Source of the DNA: Actinomycetota bacterium
GTDB lineage: Bacteria; Actinomycetota; Thermoleophilia; Gaiellales; Gaiellaceae
Direction of reading: 5' to 3'
DNA: 5,053 bases
Assembly: GCA_019234175.1 (NCBI GenBank)
Contig: JAFALP010000196.1
Span: 1 to 5,053, forward strand
Below, one piece after another: positions 1 to 5,053 of the stretch. The translations under genes were made by a program, and so were the position numbers. The notes beneath the pieces were generated by a model. It had not been told where the DNA came from, did not search any database, and saw only the letters and a program-made list of their open reading frames with translations. Position 1 is the first letter of the stretch. Each line of letters begins with the position of its first letter.

Positions 1-997
1 CGACGCGCAGGCTCGCCATGCGCCGCTTGAGCTTCTCGAGCGCCGGCTTGGCGATCGACTCCTGCAGGAACAGCCGCGAGCCAGCGCAGCAGACATGGCC
101 CTGGTTGAAGTAGATGCCGTTCACGATCCCCTCGACAGCCTGGTCGAGCGCGCAGTCGTCGAACACGATGTTCGCCGCCTTCCCGCCGAGCTCGAGCGTG
201 AGCTTCTTGCCCGAGCCCGCGAGCCGCCGTTGAATCGCCTTCCCCACCTCGGTCGAGCCGGTGAACGCGATCTTATCGACGCCGTCGTTCTCGACGAGCG
301 CGGCGCCGGTGCGCCCGTCGCCGGTGACGATGTTGACGACACCCGGCGGCAGTTCCGCCTGCCGCAGCACGTCGCAGAAGAGGAGCGCGGTGAGCGGCGT
401 CGTCTCCGCAGGCTTGAGGACGACCGTATTGCCGCAGGCGAGCGCGGGCGCGATCTTCCACGCGAGCATGAGGAGCGGGAAGTTCCACGGGATGATCTGC
501 CCGGCGACGCCGACCGGCTTCGGCCTCCGGTTCGGGAACGCGTATTCGAGCTTGTCCGCCCAGCCGGCGTAGTAGAAGAAATGCGCGGCCGCGAGCGGAA
601 GGTCGACGTCGCGCGACTCCTTGATCGGCTTGCCGCCGTTCAGCGACTCCAGCACGGCGAACTCGCGGGCGCGCTCCTGGAGGATGCGCGCGATGCGGAA
701 GAGGTACTTCGCGCGCTCCGACCCGGGAAGCGCCGACCAGCCGTCCGCGAACGCGGCGCGCGCGGCCGCGACGGCCTCGTCGACGTTCGCGGCGCTCGCC
801 TGGCCGATGACCGCGAGCGGCTCCTCGCTCGCCGGCGAGATCGTCTCGTACGTCTCGGCCGCCTCGAGCCACCGCCCGCCGATGAAGAGCCCGTACCGGT
901 CGCGCAGATGGACGATGTCCCGCGACTCGGGCGCGGGCGCGTACGTCCAATCGTCCGGAATCGCCGGTGCGCCGCCGGTGCGATCCATCTCAGCCAT
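1..997 (-). CDS. Aldehyde dehydrogenase, NAD(P)+-dependent (C-terminus off left edge)
   Basis: This gene encodes an ALDH-superfamily enzyme that oxidises an aldehyde to the acid, probably in the cytosol. The first 332 codons are visible; full ALDHs are usually near 490 residues, so about a third is missing beyond the left edge. Visible motifs in order are IPWNFP with the oxyanion Asn at N172, VVLKPAE in the cofactor site, FTGSTEVGK of the Rossmann fold, LELGGK with general base E269, and NQGHVCCAGSR with nucleophile C303. The E269-C303 spacing of 34 equals that of human ALDH2 (E268/C302). The position two before C303, normally Gln or Glu in the active-site signature, is His. I chose the ATG at 997 because GAGG at 1004-1007 lies 6 nt upstream; a second in-frame ATG at 988 lacks such a site. 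The gene lies 131 bp downstream of deoC, so acetaldehyde from DeoC is a plausible substrate, but this is inference. The family is certain; the substrate is not. Confidence 0.95.
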   Translation of the reverse strand, partial: MAEMDRTGGAPAIPDDWTYAPAPESRDIVHLRDRYGLFIGGRWLEAAETYETISPASEEPLAVIGQASAANVDEAVAAARAAFADGWSALPGSERAKYLFRIARILQERAREFAVLESLNGGKPIKESRDVDLPLAAAHFFYYAGWADKLEYAFPNRRPKPVGVAGQIIPWNFPLLMLAWKIAPALACGNTVVLKPAETTPLTALLFCDVLRQAELPPGVVNIVTGDGRTGAALVENDGVDKIAFTGSTEVGKAIQRRLAGSGKKLTLELGGKAANIVFDDCALDQAVEGIVNGIYFNQGHVCCAGSRLFLQESIAKPALEKLKRRMASLRV

Positions 998-1023
998 GCG
1001 CGGCCTCGGGGTCGCCGCAGGGA

Positions 1024-1072
1024 CCCACCTCCATCCCCCCACCCTCTTGGGTGGGGAGAACGGTAGGGCGGG
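1024..1072. other. GC-rich intergenic hairpin between deoC and the aldehyde dehydrogenase gene
   Basis: The core is a perfect 8-bp stem: CCCCACCC at 1037-1044 pairs with GGGTGGGG at 1049-1056 around a 4-nt loop (1045-1048). A weaker outer helix can form between 1024-1030 and 1065-1072, interrupted by a small bulge, with an internal loop between the two helices. It lies in the 131-bp untranslated gap (998-1128). Neither strand has a T-run after the stem, so it is not a standard intrinsic terminator. It could be a transcript processing or stability hairpin that sets aldehyde dehydrogenase level relative to deoC, a Rho-associated pause site, or one copy of a dispersed intergenic repeat. The pairing is directly visible; the function is unknown. 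Confidence 0.55.
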
Positions 1073-1128
1073 AAACGCGACGGCGGTGTGCCGGCTTCGT
1101 GCCCGGAGGCGAAATCTTCGAGGACATG

Positions 1129-2115
1129 TCAGTCGACCGTGAAGTAGTCCGGGCTCTGGTAGGCGCCGGTCTTCTCCTTGCGCAGTTGCATGAGGATGTC
1201 GTTCAGCAGTGACGAGGCGCCGATGCGGTAGAGCTCGGGCGTGAGCCAGTCGGGGCCGAGCGTCTCGTGCACGAGGACGAGATGCTGGATCGCCTGCTTC
1301 GCCTGGCGGATGCCGCCGGCGGGCTTGAAGCCGATGCGGCGTCCGGTCTCTGCATGGACGTCGCGCACCGCTTCGAGCATGCACAGCGCGACGGGCAGCG
1401 TCGCCGCCGGGTTGATCTTCCCGGACGACGTCTTCACGAAATCGGCACCGCCGGCGATCGCGAGCAGCGTCGCGCGGCGGACATTGTCGTACGTGCCCAG
1501 CTCGCCGGTCTCGAGGATGACCTTGAGGTGCGCGTCGCCGCATGCCTCCTTGACGCGCACGACCTCGTCGTAGACCTTCGCGTACCGGCCGGAGAGGAAG
1601 GCTCCCCGGTCGATCACCATGTCGATCTCGTCCGCGCCGAGCTCGACCGCGCTTCGGACGTCTGCGACCTTGATCGCCGTCGGGTACTGGCCCGACGGGA
1701 ACCCGGTCGCGACCGAGGCGATGTGGATCCCGGTGCCCTCGAGGCGCTCACGCGCGGTCGGCACGAGATTCGGATAGACGCAGACGGCGGCGCACGACGG
1801 AATCGACGGGTCGGTCGGATCCGGGCGCAGCGCCTTCGAGCAGAGTGCGGAGACCTTTCCCGGCGTGTCCGCGCCTTCGAGGGTCGTCAAATCGATGGTC
1901 CGGATCGCGAGCTCGAGCGCGAAGACCTTCGCCTCGCGCTTGATCGAACGTTTCGCAAGAGAGGCGGCGCGCTCCTCGAGCGCAACCTCGTCGACCGAGC
2001 CGATGCGCGGCAGGCGGGGCTCGAGCGGAAGCTCGAACCCGGACGGGAGGACGGGAGCCTGCGCCACGGACTCAAGTGTAGGCCGCGTCGGCAGCCCGGC
2101 GAGCCTCGCGCTCAT
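1129..2115 (-). CDS. deoC: Deoxyribose-phosphate aldolase (DERA)
   Basis: DeoC is a cytosolic class I aldolase that cleaves 2-deoxy-D-ribose-5-phosphate to glyceraldehyde-3-phosphate and acetaldehyde in deoxynucleoside catabolism. With the ATG at 2115 it has 328 residues. D165 in DEIDMVI, Schiff-base K228 in FVKTSSGK and K264 in GFKPAGGIR correspond to E. coli D102, K167 and K201 with nearly the same spacing. ETGEL (202-206) and the GASSLLNDILMQ phosphate-site region (299-310) are also present. The conserved EERAASLAKRSIK block (48-60) and the SPDYFTVD end resemble the longer actinobacterial DeoC form rather than the roughly 260-residue E. coli enzyme. The start is uncertain: the ATG at 2115 overlaps the upstream metallopeptidase-like gene by 44 bp, whereas the in-frame GTG at 2067 gives 312 residues and starts 4 nt after that gene's stop. 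Neither start has a strong Shine-Dalgarno sequence. The residues before the GTG are not recognisably conserved. Close spacing suggests translational coupling to the upstream gene. Confidence 0.97.
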   Translation of the reverse strand: MSARLAGLPTRPTLESVAQAPVLPSGFELPLEPRLPRIGSVDEVALEERAASLAKRSIKREAKVFALELAIRTIDLTTLEGADTPGKVSALCSKALRPDPTDPSIPSCAAVCVYPNLVPTARERLEGTGIHIASVATGFPSGQYPTAIKVADVRSAVELGADEIDMVIDRGAFLSGRYAKVYDEVVRVKEACGDAHLKVILETGELGTYDNVRRATLLAIAGGADFVKTSSGKINPAATLPVALCMLEAVRDVHAETGRRIGFKPAGGIRQAKQAIQHLVLVHETLGPDWLTPELYRIGASSLLNDILMQLRKEKTGAYQSPDYFTVD

Positions 2116-2419
2116 ACCGGTTCCCGGCGTAGCCGCGCACGAGGTACGAGAGCGGCATCCGCACCGGGTGGTGCTGCATCTGCCAGACGTGACAGAGCTC
2201 GTGCGCGACGATCCAGGGGTCGGCGACGAGCGTCGCGGAACGCAGCAGCACGGTCATGTGCAGCGCGTACCCGTCGAAGCGTCGAAACCACGGCAACCGG
2301 AAGAGCCACGGGGCGACCCAGATGCGAACGCCCCGCAACGAGACCGGTCGCGGATACAGCTCGAGCGGGTCGAGCGCGGCCTTCGCGCGCGCGAGCGCTG
2401 CGCGCTTCGCGTCGTCCAC
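2072..2419 (-). CDS. Small HExxH metallopeptidase-like protein
   Basis: This is a 115-residue protein of unknown substrate. It carries a zinc-metallopeptidase signature HELCH at 73-77 inside VAHELCHVWQ, and an NRYEREAR segment at 100-107 in which E103 or E105 could be the third, glutamate, zinc ligand (gluzincin-like arrangement). The HELxHVxQ context resembles DUF4157-like and similar small HExxH proteins of actinobacteria. I see no signal peptide or clear membrane helix. The stretch at 34-48 is rich in W, F, L and R and may be an amphipathic surface. The start is GTG at 2419: an in-frame TAG lies three codons upstream, so the frame cannot extend. No Shine-Dalgarno sequence is visible. The gene is co-directional with deoC and overlaps or abuts its start, and it faces the methyltransferase across 26 bp. 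The family call rests on the motif alone; it might bind zinc without peptidase activity. Confidence 0.8.
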   Translation of the reverse strand: MDDAKRAALARAKAALDPLELYPRPVSLRGVRIWVAPWLFRLPWFRRFDGYALHMTVLLRSATLVADPWIVAHELCHVWQMQHHPVRMPLSYLVRGYAGNRYEREARRAADAAYT

Positions 2420-2445
2420 GGCTCGACGCTATACCGTCCGGCGCC
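2420..2445. promoter_or_regulatory. Candidate compact bidirectional promoter
   Basis: Only 26 bp separate the GTG of the metallopeptidase-like gene (minus, 2419) from the ATG of the methyltransferase gene (plus, 2446). The stretch contains a palindromic TATA at 2430-2433. It reads as TATACC on the plus strand (ending 10 nt before the ATG) and TATAGC on the minus strand (ending 8 nt before the GTG). Either could act as a -10 element with transcription starting at or near the start codon. Neither gene has a Shine-Dalgarno sequence, which suits leaderless mRNAs, common in actinobacteria. No good -35 hexamer is seen on either side. The promoter reading is an inference from spacing and symmetry; real promoters might instead lie inside the neighbouring genes. 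Confidence 0.35.
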
Positions 2446-3228
2446 ATGAAGCGGCGCGTCCTCATGCTGTTTCGGCGCTTCGGTCTCGTCGGGCCGGCCT
2501 TTCGCACGTACGAGCGCGCGGTCGCGCTGCGGCCGTCCCGCATCAGAACCGTCGACGGCCCGCCGCTGCCGCCCCGTCGGCTGATGGTGCGCGTCGCCGG
2601 GACGGCCGACGCCGACTGGTTTCTCAGGGGAGGCCGCGCAGCGTACGACGCGATCGCGGCGCACATCTCGCTCGACGATGCGAACGACGTGCTGGACTTC
2701 GGCTGCGGTTGCGGGCGCGTCCTGCGCTACTGGGGCGCGCACGACGGCACGATCACGGGGACCGATCGCGATGCCGACGCGATCGCCTGGTGCCGCGGCA
2801 ATCTCGCATTTGCGCGGCTGCTTCGCAACGGGCTGGAGCCGCCGCTCGACCTTCCGGACGAGGGGCTCGACCTGGTCTACGCGCTCTCCGTGTTCACGCA
2901 CCTCACAGCCGGGCTGCAGACGGCGTGGCGCGACGAGCTTCGCCGAGTCGTGCGTCCCGGCGGCCGGCTGCTGCTCACCGTGCACGGGCGTTCGTATCTC
3001 CCGCGGCTGAGCGGCGAGGAACGCGCGTCCTTCGACGCCGGCGAGCTCGTCGTGCGCTGGGGCGAGCTGCCGGGAAGCAACCTGTGCAGTGCGTACCACC
3101 CGGAGCGCTACGTGCGAGAGACGCTCGCGGACGGATTCGAGGTCGAAACGCTCGAGCCGGAAGGCGCAATCGGCAACCCGACGCAGGACCTCATCGTCCT
3201 GCGTCGCACGGTCAGCGCGTCAGCGTGA
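2446..3228 (+). CDS. Class I SAM-dependent methyltransferase
   Basis: This 260-residue protein transfers a methyl group from S-adenosylmethionine to an unidentified acceptor. It shows the Rossmann-like motifs in order: motif I VLDFGCGCGR (82-91) for SAM binding, an acidic motif II residue D107 in TGTDRDADAI, motif IV LDLVYALSVFTHL (141-153), and a post-motif strand VVRPGGRLLLTVHG (168-181). This layout fits Methyltransf_11/25-type enzymes, often acting on small molecules, sugars or lipids; the substrate cannot be read from sequence. The first 50 residues are basic (R/K-rich) with hydrophobic stretches and precede the fold; they might contact membrane or polyanions. I chose the ATG at 2446 because it is the first ATG after the divergent gene. 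The frame stays open far upstream, but that stretch is antisense to the metallopeptidase-like gene and deoC. No Shine-Dalgarno sequence is visible. Its stop overlaps the end of the convergent SIS gene by 17 bp. It is the only plus-strand gene here, so context does not reveal its pathway. Confidence 0.9.
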   Translation: MKRRVLMLFRRFGLVGPAFRTYERAVALRPSRIRTVDGPPLPPRRLMVRVAGTADADWFLRGGRAAYDAIAAHISLDDANDVLDFGCGCGRVLRYWGAHDGTITGTDRDADAIAWCRGNLAFARLLRNGLEPPLDLPDEGLDLVYALSVFTHLTAGLQTAWRDELRRVVRPGGRLLLTVHGRSYLPRLSGEERASFDAGELVVRWGELPGSNLCSAYHPERYVRETLADGFEVETLEPEGAIGNPTQDLIVLRRTVSASA

Positions 3229-3230
3229 CC
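3210..3230. other. Convergent stop-codon overlap with inverted and tandem repeats
   Basis: The plus-strand methyltransferase stop TGA (3226-3228) and the minus-strand SIS stop (TCA at 3212-3214) sit in opposite arms of a short inverted repeat, GGTCA at 3210-3214 and TGACC at 3226-3230. Between and across them runs a tandem GTCAGCG (3211-3217 and 3219-3225). The coding regions therefore overlap by 17 bp tail to tail, leaving no room for an ordinary terminator between them. The 5-bp stem is too weak and lacks T-runs, so I do not call it a terminator. Confidence 0.45.
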
Positions 3231-4249
3231 TTGCGCAGCCCGACCGGGCTGTCGACGTCGAGGCCGCGCAACTGCGCGAGGCGCATCGCCGTCACCTGAC
3301 CGGGCACGACCGCGACGAGCGGGCTGAGCCATTCGGGGACGCCGGCGACGAGCGGGAGCGGCGTGCGCGCGGCGGCGAGGAGATCGTCCACGTCGGAGAC
3401 GGCGAGCAGCCGAGCGTGACGTTCTTCGAGCGCCGGCACGATCTCGGCGACGCTGTCGTAGGCAGGCCCGGTCGGCGCGACGGCGACGACGGGCCAATCG
3501 GGGCGGACGGCGGCGATCGGCCCGTGCATGAGGTCGGCCGGCGAATACGCCTCCACGACGAGACCGGAGAGCTCGCGGATCTTCAGCGCGATCTCGAATG
3601 CGGTCCCGTAGTTGACGCCGCGGGAGACGACGGTCGCGCCGACCGCGTCCGCGTACTCGTCGAGCGCCGGTCCCGTTCCGAGCGAGAGCTCGATCTGCCG
3701 TTCGAGCGCATCCGGCATGGCGTCGAGCTCGGCGCGCGCGACAGCGTCGTCGCCGATCGCGGAGAAGAGCAGCGCGATCGCGCCGAGCGAGTTCATGTAC
3801 GTCTTCGTCGCAGCGACCGCGTGTTCCTCGCCGGCCTCGAGCGGCAGGACCGCGTCCGCCTCGCGTCCCAGCGGCGAGTCGGCGACGTTCGTCAGCGCGA
3901 TCGCGGGCCGTCCCTGCCGCCGCGCTTCTGCGAGCACGGCGCGCACGTCCGGCGACGCGCCGGACTGCGAGATGCCGACGACGACGGCGCCGTCGAGTCG
4001 CGGCGGCTGCTCGTAGATCGTGTAGAGCGACGGCGTCGCGAACATCACCGGCACGCGGTTCGCCCGGCCGAGGACGTACTGCGCGTAGCGCGCGGCGTTC
4101 GACGAGCTGCCGCGGGACGAGATCAGCACGTAGCGGACGTCCTCGCGGCGGAAGATCGCGGCGAGCTCGCGTGCCTGCACGCTCTGCGCCTCGAGAAGCC
4201 GCGCCAGCGCGGCCGGCTGCTCGCGCAGCTCAGTCTCGAGCCACGACAC
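3212..4249 (-). CDS. SIS-domain sugar-phosphate isomerase/deaminase, GlmS C-terminal-like (probable NagB-II-type)
   Basis: This 345-residue protein has two SIS (sugar isomerase) domains and matches the isomerase half of GlmS, with no N-terminal glutamine amidotransferase domain. Sugar-phosphate-binding motifs are ISSRGSSSNAA (43-53), GISQSGASPDV (92-102) and AVAATKTYMNSLG (144-156). The GlmS catalytic residues E488, H504 and K603 map to E226 (KIRELS), H242 (LMHGPI) and K340 (GLRKVTLTR), with spacings of 16 and 98 against 16 and 99. The DVDSPVGLRK tail matches the GlmS C-terminus. Without a glutaminase domain it cannot take ammonia from glutamine by the usual GlmS route. Its overlap with nagA makes glucosamine-6-phosphate deaminase (to fructose-6-phosphate and ammonia) the best guess; an AgaS-like enzyme or another ketose/aldose isomerase is possible. 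The GTG start at 4249 overlaps nagA by 20 bp and is preceded by a purine-rich ribosome site. No other nagB is visible in the window. Confidence 0.92.
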   Translation of the reverse strand: MSWLETELREQPAALARLLEAQSVQARELAAIFRREDVRYVLISSRGSSSNAARYAQYVLGRANRVPVMFATPSLYTIYEQPPRLDGAVVVGISQSGASPDVRAVLAEARRQGRPAIALTNVADSPLGREADAVLPLEAGEEHAVAATKTYMNSLGAIALLFSAIGDDAVARAELDAMPDALERQIELSLGTGPALDEYADAVGATVVSRGVNYGTAFEIALKIRELSGLVVEAYSPADLMHGPIAAVRPDWPVVAVAPTGPAYDSVAEIVPALEERHARLLAVSDVDDLLAAARTPLPLVAGVPEWLSPLVAVVPGQVTAMRLAQLRGLDVDSPVGLRKVTLTR

Positions 4250-5053
4250 GCTCTTCCCCCGCGCAGAGCACGTTCACGATCTCGAGGCGATCGTCGATGA
4301 CGACCAGGTCTGCGGCGCCGCCCGGCTCGAGCACGCCGACGTCCGTGCGGCCCAGGATCTGCGCCGGGACGGTCGTCGCCGCACCGACGGCGTCCTCGAA
4401 GGAGACGCCGAGCGCGTGCAGGTTCCGGACCGCGTCGATCATCGTCAGGACGGTCCCGGCGAGGACGCCGTCTTCGCGCGTCGGCGGGCCGCCCGCCACC
4501 TCGATCTCCACGTCGCCGAGCTGAAAGATCCCACCGCCGTTCGGAGCCCCCGCAGTGGCATCGGTGACGAGTGCGAGACGGCCGCCCGATGCAGCCCAGA
4601 CGAGCCGCACCGTCTCGTCGGCGAGGTGGTGGCCGTCGACGATCAACTGCACGAACACATCCCGGCGCGTGAGCGCGACGCCGACGATCCCGGGATCGCG
4701 CGAGCGGAACGGCCGCATGGCGTTGAAGAGATGCGTGACCGTCGAGATGCCCAGGTCGAAGGCGTGGTCCGCCTCCTCCGCGGTCGCGTTCGTGTGGCCC
4801 GCGGAGACGACGACCCCGCGCTCGAGCAGACGGCGCACGATCGCATCCGCGCCCGGAAGCTCCGGCGCAACCGTCATCTCGGTGACCTGCCCCGCGTCGA
4901 GCAGGCGGTCGAGGAGCGCGACGTCGGGATCGCGACGGTGCGCCTGGGGATGTGTTCCCAGCCGCTCGGGCGAGAGGAAGGGGCCTTCGAGGTGCGCGCC
5001 GAGAACGCGCGGCCGGGAGCCGTTCGCGGGGACCGCACGCAAGGCGTCGACGA
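4230..5053 (-). CDS. nagA: N-acetylglucosamine-6-phosphate deacetylase (5' end off right edge)
   Basis: NagA hydrolyses N-acetylglucosamine-6-phosphate to glucosamine-6-phosphate and acetate, a cytosolic step in GlcNAc and cell-wall amino-sugar catabolism. It is an amidohydrolase-superfamily TIM-barrel enzyme. The last 273 codons are visible; NagA proteins are usually about 380 residues, so roughly 100 N-terminal residues lie past the right edge. The TTG near 5042 is internal, since the frame runs on to the edge. Visible motifs are AHLEGPF, SAGHTNA, THLFNAMRPF, DGHH and VTDATAGA. Their E, H, H, second H of DGHH and D correspond to E. coli E131, H195, H216, H251 and D273, with identical spacings of 64, 21, 35 and 22 residues, so metal ligands and the catalytic Asp appear intact. 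The C-terminal GVLEPGGAADLVVID segment is typical of amidohydrolases. It overlaps the downstream SIS gene by 20 bp, indicating one operon. Confidence 0.95.
   Translation of the reverse strand, partial: VDALRAVPANGSRPRVLGAHLEGPFLSPERLGTHPQAHRRDPDVALLDRLLDAGQVTEMTVAPELPGADAIVRRLLERGVVVSAGHTNATAEEADHAFDLGISTVTHLFNAMRPFRSRDPGIVGVALTRRDVFVQLIVDGHHLADETVRLVWAASGGRLALVTDATAGAPNGGGIFQLGDVEIEVAGGPPTREDGVLAGTVLTMIDAVRNLHALGVSFEDAVGAATTVPAQILGRTDVGVLEPGGAADLVVIDDRLEIVNVLCAGEERVVARD
4251..4260 (-). promoter_or_regulatory. Ribosome binding site of the SIS gene
   Basis: On the minus strand GGGGGAAGAG lies inside the 3' end of nagA. Its G-run (4256-4260) ends 6 nt before the GTG at 4249. This purine-rich tract supports the GTG as the real start and suggests translation coupled to nagA, whose stop (4230-4232) lies beyond the SIS start. 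Confidence 0.55.

Noticed and set aside
1037..1056. Intrinsic terminator after deoC
   Set aside because: The stem is strong, but no T-run follows it on either strand, so the intrinsic terminator model is not supported.
1024..1056. G-quadruplex on the minus strand in the deoC-ALDH gap
   Set aside because: Several G-runs occur close together, but four separate G3 runs with proper short loops cannot be assigned, and the same bases form a better hairpin.
95..1066. Plus-strand open frame of 323 codons opposite the aldehyde dehydrogenase gene
   Set aside because: Its translation is Arg/Glu/Asp-rich low-complexity with no domain, while the minus strand encodes a clear ALDH with all catalytic residues. 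It is a GC-bias antisense shadow.
1267..2445. 393-codon upstream extension of the methyltransferase frame
   Set aside because: It lies antisense to deoC and the metallopeptidase-like gene, is Arg-rich with no recognisable domain, and the methyltransferase fold needs only the part from 2446. It is not a real fusion protein.
2254..3099. Minus-strand 281-codon open frame opposite the methyltransferase gene
   Set aside because: It is antisense to well-conserved SAM-binding motifs, and its own translation is low-complexity.
3089..4300. Plus-strand 403-codon open frame opposite the SIS gene
   Set aside because: It is an Arg/Asp-rich shadow of the SIS gene on the opposite strand, with no domain signature.
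5040..5042. TTG as the start of nagA
   Set aside because: The frame continues without a stop to the window edge, and the visible part lacks the N-terminal region of NagA, so this is an internal Leu codon.

Overview
The window is GC-rich, densely coding chromosomal DNA with very short intergenic gaps, two GTG starts, and strong G/C bias at third codon positions. That bias also produces long antisense open frames. The deoxyribose-phosphate aldolase resembles the long actinobacterial form, from the E-x-R-A-A-S-L-x-x-R-S-I-K block near its N-terminus to its P-D-Y-x-T-V-D end. I therefore infer a high-GC actinobacterium, possibly a Thermoleophilia/Gaiellales-type lineage. The phylum is a moderate-confidence guess and the lineage is weaker. 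I see no RNA gene, mobile element, CRISPR array or sign of recent transfer.

Left block (about 1-2419, minus strand). Three co-directional genes read right to left: a small HExxH metallopeptidase-like protein, deoxyribose-phosphate aldolase (deoC), and an NAD(P)+-dependent aldehyde dehydrogenase cut by the left edge. The first two overlap or nearly abut, depending on the deoC start. A 131-bp gap holding a strong GC-rich hairpin separates deoC from the dehydrogenase. A plausible biochemical link is that DeoC splits 2-deoxyribose-5-phosphate into glyceraldehyde-3-phosphate and acetaldehyde, and the dehydrogenase oxidises the acetaldehyde.

Middle (2420-3228). A class I SAM-dependent methyltransferase is the only plus-strand gene. 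Its start lies 26 bp from the divergent start of the metallopeptidase-like gene. That gap holds one TATA core readable on both strands and no obvious Shine-Dalgarno sequence, which suggests a compact bidirectional promoter driving leaderless mRNAs.

Right block (3212-5053, minus strand). N-acetylglucosamine-6-phosphate deacetylase (nagA, 5' end off the right edge) overlaps by 20 bp a downstream SIS-domain protein. The latter matches the isomerase half of GlmS without the glutamine amidotransferase half. NagA would yield glucosamine-6-phosphate, and the SIS protein is a good candidate for the deaminase/isomerase that passes it to fructose-6-phosphate (NagB-II-like). The SIS gene and the methyltransferase converge and overlap by 17 bp at their stop codons.

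Overall this looks like ordinary carbon-salvage metabolism (deoxynucleoside and amino-sugar catabolism) around two less familiar genes. I found no convincing undescribed multi-gene system. The points most worth checking are the SIS enzyme's activity, the minimal divergent promoter, the intergenic hairpin and the small HExxH protein next to deoC.
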